Part shown: positions 12,201 through 22,097 of the stretch, one piece after another
How the letters are laid out: each line of letters begins with the position of its first letter
Numbering within the stretch: position 1 is the first letter of the stretch
Assembly (NCBI RefSeq): GCF_027244095.1
Contig: NC_069657.1
Span: forward strand, 148,238,857 to 148,302,856
Origin: Hemicordylus capensis
Lineage: Eukaryota > Chordata > Lepidosauria > Squamata > Cordylidae
Direction: 5' to 3'
DNA: 64,000 nt
Translations under genes and position numbers: made by a program
Notes under the pieces: generated by a model
What the model saw: the letters and a program-made list of their open reading frames with translations, nothing else
What the model was told of the DNA's origin: nothing
Databases searched by the model: none

Positions 12201-15200
12201 AAAGAGACATTTGCCCTAAAAGGAGCTCCTGTCTCTTCCCTTTGGAGAGGGAAGATGCCCTGCACAGCAGTGCTGGGTGGCTGAAGGCGCTCTGCACACA
12301 GGAGGCTCCCTAGGACTGTTGGACTTGTTCCATGTAGGCAAAGACCCTGCGACTCTCTTCCTGACCTCCCATGCATTTGTGTACTTGTCAATGGCAAGTG
12401 GTGTCCCTGTACCAAGGAGTGGATCCCAGGCTCTCAAGCTGCCAGTTCAGCTGTTCCATGTGAACAAGGAATGCTGAATGTCTGCCCTGGTTAGCTTTGG
12501 AGCTGAGTACCATAGGAAGCTGCCATTTACTGAGTTAGACCATTGGTCTATCTAGCTCAGTATTGTCCTCACAGACTGGCAGCGGCTTCTCCAAGGTTGC
12601 AGGCAGGAATCTCTCTCAGCCCTATCTTGGAGAAGCCAGGGAGGGAACTTGAAACCTTCTGCTCTTCTCAGAGCAATTCCATCCCCTGAGGGGAGTATCT
12701 TACAGTGCTCGCACTTCTAGTCTCCCTTTCGTATGCAACCAGGGCAGACCCTGTTTAGCTTAAGGGGACATGTCATGCTTGCTACAAGACCAGCTCTCTT
12801 CCCAAAATATTTCATTTGCAGATGGACATTTACAAACCACCCAAGAGATGACTCCAACATGAATTTTTCAGATTTTCTCAGAAATTTGCTCAGAATTATA
12901 TGCTCAGAAAATGCCAAAACATCTTATTTACTTATTTCTCTGTGTAAACTGCCCTGAGCCACTTTTGGAAGGGTGGTATAGAAATTGAATGAATGAATGA
13001 TTCACTATACAGTGAAATCTTTTCGCCTTCTCAAATAACTCACATATCTCTCATAAGTATATTAGGCCCATTTGAGATGTACTTTATTGTGGTTCAGATG
13101 CTTGGTGGAGAAATGAGTGGAGAAATTCCTCTTAACACACAGAAGAGAGAGAAAGTGAGCATGGGTGCCTGAAAGTGGGACAAGGAGGATGTGGGTGAGC
13201 CAGTCCTGCATTGAGCTGAATTGGCTAAGGCTTCCTCCCAGGTAAGTGGGTATAGGATTGTAGCCTTTACCCACCTCGCTGGAAAAAGTCCCATGGACCC
13301 CCGTGAATTAGAGATATTGTGAAGAACTAAGAGACTGAGCGGCAAATCAGGACCCTCCTTGCTTTGAATCCCAACTCTGCCATGAACTGGCTCGGTGGCC
13401 TTAGGCAAGCTACACCCTTTCAGCCTCCCATCTGTAATGTGGGGAAGAGAATATCTAGCAGAGTTGTTGTGAGGATTACATCAGGATAATGTTTGTGAAG
13501 TGCTTTGCATATGCAAGACAAATGCAACATTTTATTTGTTTGTTTATTAATTATACTGCCTCACCCAGATGGCTCTAGGCTAAGTATTATTATTAAAGTA
13601 CTTCTCAGCCTTCTTGCAAAGGATCTCTAGTTCTGCAGCCAGTCATGTGAAAGCAAGTGTTCTGCACCTGCAAATATACAGGAATAAATGTCGTATGAAG
13701 ATGACAGCATCCCTTAGAGAGGGCCATTTTGCTCTACAATACATTATTGTAGGTAACTTGGCATTTGGGGCCTCTTCTGGCATAAAATAGTAAAAAAACT
13801 CCTATGTGATAAACTGATTTTGAAAAATCCATGTTGGGATTATTTCTTTGTGGGGGGACGTCGGGAGCAAATGAGGAGAGGGACATTTTGCATTGCAGAG
13901 CGCTGTTTTGAGCTCTTTGACCTCCTGGAGAGCTCACATCATGCTTTCCAGGGCTGTTCTAGAAAGTGCCGCATCTGCTCCATTTGGACTGTGGGGAAGA
14001 ATGTCTCCCAAGCTATTTTCAAGTGGCAGCCTTTCACTCGCAATATGCAGCTGGTAGCTAGCAGTGAAATATTTTGGCCCTGCCTGGTGCTGAACTCCTG
14101 CAGCATGTGGTCAGAAGCTGGATGGTGGCCATCCTCACACCCAACCCTCATTCTCTTTGGCTATGCAGCGAGGGGAAGGGGACTTAATCTGTGTGGCTTC
14201 TTTGTGGCTCCCAAGAATTCAGTGAGAAGAGAGTGGCTGCTCTCTGACCCCCTTTTTCCCTTGTCCCAGCAGGAAGGTGAACAAGTGCTATCGAGGCCGC
14301 TCGTGCCCAATCGTCGTACACTGCAGGTAATGCCCTGGGAATTGGGGAGTGATGGGGGAATGAAGCACCATCGCTCTCGGAGGGGGTTGTGGTGTTGCCA
14401 TGGAAACACCACCCTGGGGAGGTAGAGAGAGTGGTTCTCTTCACCAGCACACAGGAAGGTGGTGTCTTTAGTGGTTGGGGAGAATAGATTAGAAAATACT
14501 GAAGCTCTCCCGACGATCAGTGAGGAGAGCTGCCAGGGCTAACTGCAGGGAAGGAGAGTTTACCTTCCCTTCCCCACAGATGATCACAGGGGGTTTAAGA
14601 GGGAAGGCATTTAAGCAGGCTTGCTGCTGGGGGCTGCACAGCTCTCGGGGCAGCACATGGCCAGCCAAAACCAGGCTGGGCTCCCTTAGCCCAGTTTCGT
14701 CTGGTCGTGAGAATCGCCTCACTGTGTAGCATTATCTGAGGGGATGAGCAGATCCTTGCTGAATTGGAATATTCCCTCTTCCATCTTCCATCTAAGAGAG
14801 GAGATGTGGTGTGGGTCTGCATTGTTCAGCTTCCCTACTGCAAAATCTCATTTATTTATTTTTGCAGTGATGGTGCCGGAAGGACTGGAGCATACATCCT
14901 CATTGACATGGTTTTGAACCGAATGGCCAAAGGTGAGTGGGTGGGAGGAAGACACGTCCATGAGACCATCCTACTTGCACAACTTCCGCACCTTAGGAGG
15001 GCCAAACCCACAGGTGTCTGAGTTGAACCACTCATTCAGACTCCTTATCCCTCCAAATTATTTCTGGAAGCCTCCAACTCTCCATCTACCACCTTTTTTC
15101 CTGTCCCCTCTGTGTCTACCCCTGGTTGTCCTTGCATCCCATGATTACTGCTGCTTAGGCAGGGTTTCCAACCTTTTAGATTGTGAGCACGTTGGGGACA

Positions 15201-16333
15201 AGGAACCACCTTATTTATTTACTTTTTTCTTTGTAAACAGCTTTGAGAAATTCTTTGGAAAAGCAGCATAGAAATGGTAGCATTGGGTCCCCCAGGTGCT
15301 GTTGAACAACTTCCGTCATCTCCAGCCACAACGGCTGACCACCTGAGTTGAACAATATCTGGGGACCAAAGCTGGGAGCCCCCTGTTCCCTTCCTTCCGC
15401 TTTGCCATATTCTGACACTGTCTCCACTTCTGTGCTAGGTGTGAAGGAGATAGATATTGCAGCCACCTTGGAGCATGTCCGTGATCAACGGCCTGGCATG
15501 GTGCAAACTAAGGTACTTCTGATACTCCCTTTCTTGCTGAGTTATAGCTCTGTGCATCCCTTGTGAAGAACAGTGAAGCCTCAGGTGCAGGTTTACTCAG
15601 AGGTTTACACTGGTACAAGAATCTACTAGAGGGCAGCTTTGTCATTTTTTATGTATTATTATTCTGCTTTGCAACAAAATATGCTTTTTAAGCAGTTTAC
15701 ATAGCCATGAGAAAGGGGTTCACTCTCCCCCAAAAGTTTCACAGTCCAAATAGCACAGGTGAGATTCCAGCAGCAGCCACTGAAATGGATGCTCTGCTGC
15801 ACTTGAGACTCTTGCTGTCCCCCTGCTAAATACAAGAGTTGCCACTTTTAAAAGTGCATCTCTGCCCACCTAGCAGAGCTTTAAGCACAGGAGAGGAGTG
15901 CACTGGTCCTTGTGGGGAGGAGGAGGAGGGTGAGGGGATCTAGGGCTGAGACAAGAAAGAGCCCCTTGTTCCTGCTTCTCTTGGCTATTTTGAGGGGCTG
16001 ATCTTACCTTTTGACAGCATGGCGTCCTGGTACCCATGGCCTGTGATGCTTGGGTTTGTTTTCCAGGTCTAGGAGGGTTAAGATTGAAGTCAAAAGAGCT
16101 GAGACGAGGGCTGCTGGGTTTCCTAAGCCCCAACCAGACCCCTGTAGAGCAAGATGTGCCCCCCCTCCTCGAGGGAGGGTAGGGAGACTGAGAATATGTC
16201 TGTGCCCCAGTTCATGTTGTGTGCTCATAACTCTTTTAAGCAACTGCTTCTGTGCCCCCAGGACCAGTTTGAGTTTGCACTGACAGCTGTGGCAGAAGAG
16301 GTGAATGCTATTCTGAAGGCGCTCCCACAATGA
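244..16333 (+). CDS. PTPRN: PTPRN (IA-2), receptor-type tyrosine phosphatase-like N; 3' part, 14 coding exons
   Basis: Exons: 244-330, 2593-2672, 3280-3344, 3990-4202, 5127-5342, 5967-6114, 6387-6460, 7398-7475, 8211-8330, 9630-9796, 14273-14326, 14868-14932, 15439-15512, 16262-16333 (stop TGA). All internal junctions are GT-AG and the phases join into about 503 codons, matching the C-terminal half of the roughly 979-residue human protein. In order they encode the end of the lumenal domain ([15 protein letters not shown]), a membrane segment in exon 3990-4202 ([19 protein letters not shown]), a Ser-rich juxtamembrane stretch ([11 protein letters not shown]) and the PTP-like domain. Signatures of a dead phosphatase are visible: WPAEG where active enzymes have WPD (exon 9630-9796), and [10 protein letters not shown] with Asp where active enzymes have Ala (exons 14273-14932). 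From family knowledge, the protein sits in dense-core secretory granules and is a type 1 diabetes autoantigen. Upstream exons lie outside the window. The gene converges on DNAJB2, as in human. Confidence 0.97.
331..2592. other. PTPRN intron: repeats and unassigned GC-rich sequence
   Basis: Holds a worn palindromic hAT-type remnant near 755-835 (CCATCATCC / GATGATGGGAG). A LINE 3' end lies at about 1240-1400. A diverged direct repeat covers about 1000-1140 and 1500-1640. GC-rich sequence at about 1640-2340 could not be assigned. No coding exon is seen. Confidence 0.5.
1240..1400 (-). mobile_element. CR1/L2-like LINE 3' end
   Basis: Contains the text TACCGCCCTTCCAAAAATGG ... GGGCTCACAATCT, which recurs at 63515-63710 in the same orientation and in sense orientation at 40270-40515. 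It begins with a (TTA)n tail, so the element runs on the minus strand. It is 5'-truncated and has no coding part. Confidence 0.65.
3070..3205. mobile_element. 136-bp palindromic hAT-type MITE
   Basis: Ends are CAGGGCTGCAC... and ...GTAGCCCTG, with a palindromic body around ACTCCCATCATCCC. It is flanked by CTCTACTG (3062-3069) and CTCTACCG (3206-3213), a 7/8 match to an 8-bp target-site duplication typical of hAT elements. Confidence 0.8.
3659..3794. mobile_element. 136-bp palindromic hAT-type MITE with perfect target duplication
   Basis: The terminal inverted repeat CAGGGATTCTCAA is present at both ends. The perfect 8-bp duplication CTCTAGGG lies at 3651-3658 and 3795-3802. The arms can pair over most of their length. 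It sits in an intron of PTPRN. Confidence 0.88.
4425..4765 (+). mobile_element. CR1 LINE 3' end
   Basis: Shares the 3' text CTCTGCCATGGGATGTGG ... ATCAATGGCTACTA ... GGCTTGATCCAGCAGGGCTT with copies at 45060-45380 (+) and 58766-59070 (-). 5'-truncated, with no intact reading frame. Confidence 0.8.
8686..8854. mobile_element. Short non-autonomous hAT element (169 bp)
   Basis: The ends CAGGGGCGTTAGCTA and (reverse complement) CAGGGGCATAGCTA form an inverted repeat. The perfect 8-bp target duplication GTTGGGGC lies at 8678-8685 and 8855-8862. It sits in the PTPRN intron after exon 8211-8330. Confidence 0.85.
10346..10481. mobile_element. Palindromic hAT-type MITE, first of two abutting copies
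   Basis: Begins CAGGGAATCTCAAAC and ends GTTTGAGATCCCTT, with the palindromic ACTCCCATCATCCCC body. Its right flank is the left target duplication of the next copy (10490-10627). Confidence 0.7.
10490..10627. mobile_element. Palindromic hAT-type MITE, second copy, perfect target duplication
   Basis: The terminal repeat CAGGGCTTCTCAACC is found at both ends. TTCTAAGG flanks it at 10482-10489 and 10628-10635. It inserted exactly at the junction of the preceding copy. Confidence 0.87.
11926..12024 (+). repeat. Pyrimidine-rich (TCC/CT)n tract abutting the miR-153 hairpin
   Basis: About 95 nt of almost uninterrupted C/T, with a short CCGCCACCACC interruption, ends in TTTCACAG directly at the 5' base of the miR-153 stem. 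It looks like a microsatellite, but it also has the form of a polypyrimidine tract plus AG acceptor. Confidence 0.8.
12019..12110 (+). ncRNA. MIR153: microRNA precursor miR-153 in a PTPRN intron
   Basis: The 3p arm at 12071-12092 (begins TTGCATAGTCACAAAA, ends GTGATC) is identical to the conserved vertebrate miR-153 as I know it. The 5p arm at 12033-12054 (GTCATTTTTGTGAT...) differs from the human 5p by one C-to-T change, which keeps pairing as G:U. The arms fold back with the flanks CAGCTGCCAGTG and CATTGGCTGCTG to give a normal hairpin of about 90 nt. It is in sense orientation in the intron between the WPAEG exon and the P-loop exon. Counting back from the last of 23 human exons, this is intron 19, where human MIR153-1 lies. 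It is probably processed from the PTPRN transcript in neurons and endocrine cells (inference from the family). Confidence 0.97.
12509..12798 (-). mobile_element. 5S-rRNA-headed SINE, minus orientation
   Basis: Reverse complement of the element at 55727-56028. It has the 5S-like head (AGCTAA...CTGGTTGCATA), the block GGCTTCTCCAAGATAGGGCTG and the tail TCTGACTCAGTA.. in diverged form. Lies downstream of miR-153 in the same intron. Confidence 0.8.
12926..13000 (+). mobile_element. CR1/L2-like LINE 3' terminal fragment
   Basis: Text TTATTTCTCTGTGTAAACTG ... GGTATAGAAATTGAATGAATG matches the ends at 40270-40515 (+) and 63515-63710 (-). Confidence 0.65.
13335..13535 (+). mobile_element. MIR-type (CORE) SINE
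   Basis: Contains the MIR-like order: GAATCCCAACTCTGCCATGA, TTAGGCAAGCTAC, CCCATCTGTAATGTGGGGA, then GTTGTTGTGAGGATTA and GAAGTGCTTTGCA. It is ancient and diverged. Confidence 0.75.
14500..14735. mobile_element. Inverted-repeat DNA element, right part (family of 48689-49139)
   Basis: The right end TCGTGAGAATCGCCTCACTG and the sub-terminal hairpin around GGCTCCCTTAGCC match the right end of the element at 48689-49139. The left boundary is not clear. Confidence 0.55.
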
Positions 16334-17250
16334 TGGCCCACTCAGCGCACCCTAGCTTTGTGACTTCCACCCCCTTCAACCCTTCACCTCTGCTGTGTCC
16401 ATGCCTGGGGTATTCTCTCTTCATAACGTCCACCTCTATGTTGTTGGCCACGGCTGCATTCAAACCAGTTGTGGGATGCGGCCCCCTTTCCATCCTGACC
16501 CTTAGACTTCCTGGTGCCTCATGCTCTTTAGCCTCACCCTGACCCTTCTGGAACTTACCCTTGGTTGATGTGAGGTGGGTTGTTCCCCTTTGCACTCCCA
16601 GAGGTGAGTTTGCTGCCTGGGGAACCCAGATGGCCTTCATGCTCTTGTGGATGTTCCACAGAATGAGGCATTGGCTGCAAGTTCAATAGAGAGCAAGGCG
16701 CTGTTGGAGATCTACGAGCCTCCGTGTGCCTATTCTGTTTGCCGACATGCCTGCTTCTGCACAGGTGAAGGTGTGAACTTTGATAACAGGGACCCCCTTG
16801 GTCCTTTGTGCAGAAGGTTGTTTGGGCCAAATAACATCAATCTAACCTATGGCTAGCCAATAATACCAAGGCACCAAGAGGAAAGCCAGTCTTGCTACAT
16901 CATGCCATTCTCATCCCCTTGCCATTCCTTCTCATCTTTGCTTCTGTGCTGACCCCCAGGGCAGCTGAGGTCCCTGGCCCAGTGCAACATGGCAGGAGAG
17001 GTGCTGCTTCTAACCTAATCGCTATCACCTGCCGGGTTAGAACCAAGCCTAGCCGCAGCAATTCTCTCCCTTCCTAAAAGGGAGGAAGTATGCCCCCTAG
17101 GGAAATAGAGCCACTGCCCCTGCCCAATGTGGTGTTTCTCTGCCTGCTGCTGCCTCCTCCTCCTCCCTGGTGTGACTTCACTAAGAGACATTTCTAGAGA
17201 ATCTAATTTTGTATTTGATGTGAATAAAGGTGTTGTGTTTGTGCAGCTGC
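16334..17250 (+). other. PTPRN: PTPRN 3'UTR with poly(A) signal at 17223-17228
   Basis: Non-coding after the TGA. AATAAA at 17223-17228 is followed by a GT-rich stretch (GGTGTTGTGTTTGTG), the usual layout of a cleavage site, so the transcript probably ends near 17245. Confidence 0.75.
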
Positions 17251-17344
17251 AGCCCAGCCTCCCCACTGTGCATGTGTCAGACAGGGGCCGAGGGGCACAA
17301 TTTGCATGGTGCTAGCTGTTAATATTTTCTGACAAGTAGTGACT

Positions 17345-17525
17345 CTAGGTTTGTACTTGTACTAGGAAGTAGTTGGGCTCGGATCTCCACTCACCTATGA
17401 AGTTTAGTAGGTGACCTTGGGCTAATTCCTGTCTCTTGCAGCCTAACCGCTTCACCATTCATGTAGGATTAGAAACAAACTTCCACTGCCTTGAACTCCT
17501 CCGATGAAGGGTGGGATAAAAAAAG
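17345..17525 (+). mobile_element. Worn Sauria-type SINE fragment
   Basis: GGTGACCTTGGGCTAATTCC, CAGCCTAACC and the ending GGGTGGGATAAAAA resemble the body of the Sauria SINE at 19652-19860. The head is too eroded to place the start well. Confidence 0.45.
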
Positions 17526-18088
17526 GGTAGCCCATGGATCAATACCTTCCGTGCCTCTTCCTCTGCGTGGTGCTAGAGACCATTTAAAGGAATTGGCCAC
17601 CTCTGCTGGATTCATATGTTTGGAATATAATCTTCATACTTGGGCTCAGGGCTTTGTAAATTGCTGGAACAAAGGGTAGGCTGTGGGAGCCCTGCTCATT
17701 TGCCATACAGCACCGTCATTGGGTTTTTCTTTGTTTATGGAAGTATACTTAACAGAGAAGGTTGCCTTATACTGAGGCAGACCACTGGGCTCACCAGCTT
17801 AGTAAGCCCCTCTGAATCTCTTATAGTGATAGTGTTCAATGTGGGTGGTGGGGAGGAGGTGGGGGTCCTATTCAGTAATCTGAGGTTACTGTTCCCTTGC
17901 TGTGAATTTAAGCTGAGGACATCACTTGTGCCAAGTAGGTGATGGGGAAGAGACTCAACAATTGTGTTCTTCACTGGTTGCTCATGCTAGTATGTTTGAA
18001 CTGAGCTACTGCCATTGGAAGTGTATAATGCAATTCCTCAGGCTGGTCAGCCACTGCCTCCCAGAGATCTGACACAGCATTCATTGCA

Positions 18089-21000
18089 AATAAATTTATT
18101 GACAAGGTCTTCCATTCTACACCAGGCCAGCACTTTGTGTTACAAAAGAGACCAAACTCACTCCCTACAGCTATAGACCTGTTGAGTGGTTTTGTGCTCC
18201 TTCTAGCCCTGTCAGGTTAAGGAAGGGGGTTTCCTCCAAAGGGGGGAGAGGTTGTTGCAGCCCTGTCCTTTTTATGGGAAAAGGCTGATGCTGCCATAAG
18301 GCCTGGTCTACAAGAGTCACTGCTGCTCTTAAGGGGGGGGGGAGAGTATGGTTTATTATAGCCCTTGGCTCTAGAGCATTAGGCCCTCTGCACCTAGAAA
18401 GGGGGCTCCCTGCCACCATGACTGAAAGCCACTGTCCCCCAACACTCCCAACCCCTGCAGCTATATACATCTCCTGTGCTAGAGCTGGGAGGTCCCTCCC
18501 AGAACTATCCAGCCCCACTCAGGAAGGGCTTCTCTGCCTCCACCACAGTCCAGTTACTACTTGGTAATTGTCCAGCCTTACAGCAAGGTTCATCTCACTC
18601 TTGAGCTATGCCCCGGGATCCTCTTCTAAACAGAGTCATGGTGAATGAAGGTGGCCTGCAGCCAGGGGGACGTGGGCTCCCTAGGGCCAGAGGGCATCCT
18701 GCTGGCGGTTAATGCAAGAGCAGCAGCCTAGCTACTGCCAGGCTGTGCCCTGCCTGGCCCTTGTGAGCTACTGGGTGCTACATGACACACAGCAGAAGGA
18801 ATGAAGAGGGAGGGAGTCACACAGTGGGAGCCTGCCAATCCCCAGGGCAGAGCTCAGGGAAGGAACAGAAAGCAAAGTCCAGGCTTGAGCAGCCTTCTGT
18901 GAGCACGAATGCTAGAGAGGCCATCCCCACGGGGCTCTTCCAGACTCAGAACACACCTAGGGAGACAAAGCAAGGAGAAAAGACAGGAGGGGGGTGGGGT
19001 GAGGAGAGAGAGAGAGAGAGAGAGAAAAGACATGGATATCGTGAATCAGACAGTAGTGGAAAGTGTGTGGTAGCAAGCTGTGCTCCAGCGGTGAGACCTT
19101 CCCCAGAGGACTCTATCCCCCTCCCCCGGCTTCTACTTGCTGGAGACTCAGGCGCATGGTTCTAAAACCAATTGTGGGAAAGCAGCCGCATCTCAGAGAA
19201 TGCAAACAAAGGAATAGATGCAGGTCAAGCTGGTGCGAGCAAGCTGCTCTGGTGAATTGCTACGCACCCACCCACCCACCCCATACAACAGGACCCACCC
19301 AACACTAAGCATTCCTTCTGGAGGATTCTGTAGCAAACCCCTGAGAGACGGGTTTCTAACTATGGCAGTTTACTTTTATCCAATTGCATTTTAAGGCCAT
19401 TGGGGGTGGAAGACAAGTAAGGTGAGACTATGGGTGGAAGTTGTGTGTGTGCGCAGAAAGGCCAGGTCAGCGGAACCCATCTATCCCTTTTACTTTTACA
19501 TTTAAAACTTGCCCTCTCTCTAGAGAGCCCAAAGTGGCTTAAATGTGTTTTCCACCTCATCACTGCACCAGGCCAGGCTCTTTAGTTTTGTTTTACATCA
19601 TGAGTTTTCAGATTTTATTGAAGCACCATGTGTTAAATTGAAGGATAGTTTGAGAGCCAGTGTGGTGCACTGGTTAGAGTGTTGAACTAGGACTGGGGAG
19701 ACCAGAGTTCAAATCCCCATTGAGCCATGAAACTCACTGGGTGACTGAGCCAGTCACTTATCTCTCAGCTTAACCTACCTCACAGGGTTGTTGTGAGGAT
19801 AAACAGAACCATGTTTATGGTTCTGGGTTCTTTGGCAGAAGTGGATATAAACACCAACAAGCAAGCAAGTAGAAGGTAGGATCAAGCTGCTCCTAATGAA
19901 GCAGCCCCCACTTAACCCCAATATTCAACTCACATCCTCACTCTGATGTCACCTGGATCAACACCATGAAATTCTACACTGTCCCTGCAAGAAGGATCCC
20001 AGGCAGCTGTAGGATGGTCAGCTGCTGCTTCTGCCTGCCCCCTCCCGCCAGGTACCTAATGCAGGCATTCCCCAAGAAAGGACTAGAGGACATCGGAGAC
20101 CAAAACAAAAATAAAAAAACACCACATACAGGGCAGCATGTGGGTAAGAGGCAGTAGGCAGGGTAAGAGGCCACTAGATCTCCACAATCATGATCACCAG
20201 GGCTGTGTATAGTCTATAGTTCCTCTAACCCAGACTAAAATGATGCAGCTAATAAACCTAAAGTCTGCAACCAGAATAATGCAACGAGTACATCTGCAGA
20301 GGTGTGTGTGGTTTTGGTTTTTTTTCCCCTCCTGGCTCCATAAGCTTGTTTTTATTATCTGGATATTTTGGGAGAAAGGAAGGGGTGACAGAAAGAGAAG
20401 GGCAGACCTGTGCAAGTGTCTTTTTTCAGGAATAGTCCAAATTATTAGGGTGCCCGAACAAGAGGTATCACACAAGTGCAGCCAATTCAAAAATGTAAGG
20501 AATATACACAGCCCTGCTGAAGAATTCTACTGTTCCAAATGATCAGGCAAAATGAACATTTGAGGATTACCTTCCGGGAGGCAGCATTGAGGGGCGTCAG
20601 ACAGAATATGCCTGTCCATCGGGGTCTGTGGCATGGGAAGCACAGAAGGGAGGGATGGGCAGGAGAGCAGACAAGCAGCAACAGCAGCAGCGGAGAAAGA
20701 GAGAGAGGGCACCAACAAGTTACATTCCTACATCAAGCATCCACCGAAGCCGTACCCAGGGCCTGCCACCAGGAGCAGACAAAAGGAATGGGGTTGCAAA
20801 CCTATTAGGCCCTCTCAGGCAGGAGTGGAGGAGGAAGAGGAGATGGGAGGCTAAGCACTCTAGGATACTATAGTACAAACAAGTGATGATGCAAGACACC
20901 AGCAAGCAGAATTAAGGGCAGACCCGTGGCTGCAGGGGAAACGCCATGCACTTGGGCAGGGGAAGGTAAGTAACACACAGCCCTCGATCCCTGCTCCCAT

Positions 21001-22097
21001 TTGAAAGCCAACATTTGAATGGCTGAGTCATGTCAAAGGTAGGGGGTTTCCTCTACCCCCACATTCACAGGAAGTGCCTACTGCGCTGCATTGGGACTGG
21101 GATCCCTTTGAAAAAGATACCACCTCTGATTTGGCCAGTATGAAGAACTTCCTGCCCTGCTATCACCTCCTTGCTCAGGGCAGGAAGACAGGCAATTCAG
21201 GCCTGAAAGAGCTCCATTGTGAGCCTTCAGGCCCTGATGTCCCTATAAAGCTGAAAACCTATCAGGAGTGTTAAGTAAACAAAGGGCAACAGAGCAGCTG
21301 AGTGTTATGAGTACCCTGCCCCCTTAGCACCTAGATCTGGTTTAAGCTACTGCATGCTGTTCTGAATAGGCCACTGGGCTGATGGAAGTTAGGAAGCAGG
21401 CAACTGTATGTTTTGCTAGCCCTTAACACAAGGAAGTTCTGGTCCCCTCCTCCTTCCACTGTGGTAGCTGCTAGGGGACAAAGGCACAATATTGGGACTA
21501 GGGGGAGTGGAGAGCAGGTTACTGAAGCAAAGGAACCCGTCTCCCTCTCTGCTCCAGGGCGACTTGGGAAAAGCCCCAAGTTGCCCCACTCCTACAGAAG
21601 CTATCAAAATGCATGTTATTTGGGACAGGATCCAGACAGAGGTCAGTTCTGTCAGAACACCAAGCTGGTACAAGAACCTGGGCCCGGAGCGGCACCTTCC
21701 TGCCCCATAGTGCCCAGAGCTCCATTCAGACAGCAAGCAAGTCACAGCAACCAATAGCCCTGCTCCCCCATGATGAATCTGTCCAGCCCAGGGGAAAGAG
21801 AGGTCCATGCAGCTAAGCCATGCACTCAGGCAGCAAGGCAGACACTGCCGCCTGCAGTTGCAAAGGGCCCCAGGGCTCTGCAGCCCAGGAGCTGCCTGGG
21901 CAATGCCACTCGGTGCCAATTACACACACACGGTTACAAAATCGGCTCCTGCCTTTTACTCAGCAGTACCACCTCATTGACTGGACGGGCCTTTGGGGGA
22001 TTTGGTGAGTGACAGATCACAGCAGTCCACAGGGAAGAGCCCATGCCTCCACGGGCAGGCACACTCCGGACCCTGGCCAGAGAAGGCCCAGGCCGGC
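18089..22097 (-). other. DNAJB2: Probable DNAJB2 3'UTR and 3' end
   Basis: There is no credible coding exon below the DNAJB2 stop. On the minus strand AATAAA at 18100-18095 is followed by TGCTGTGTC within about 30 nt, a plausible distal poly(A) site. Other AATAAA hexamers occur on the minus strand near 19613 and 20350. The stretch includes a Sauria SINE (19652-19860). The exact 3' end cannot be fixed from sequence alone. Confidence 0.45.
19652..19860 (+). mobile_element. Sauria SINE (tRNA-derived)
   Basis: Near full length. The head GAGAGCCAGTGTGGTGCACT has an A box (TGGTTAGAGTG) and a B box (GTTCAAATCC). The body contains ACCTACCTCACAGGGTTGTT and ends ...GATATAAACACC. This family is characteristic of squamates and supports the organism call. 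Confidence 0.88.

Noticed and set aside
13820-14425. 201-codon open frame in the miR-153 intron
   Set aside because: No recognisable motif. It runs through the acceptor and PTPRN exon 14273-14326 in a different context, so it is a chance frame.
15283-15392. Another full copy of the 136-bp palindromic MITE
   Set aside because: CATCTCCAGCCACAACGGC and the TGGGGACC arms are reminiscent, but the ends and a target duplication cannot be found. At most it is a remnant.
21416-21919. 167-codon minus-strand frame below the DNAJB2 stop
   Set aside because: Low-complexity composition and no motif. It falls in the probable 3'UTR.
17250-22097. RESP18, the usual mammalian neighbour of PTPRN
   Set aside because: No exon resembling it was found. 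In human it lies on the other side of PTPRN, outside this window.
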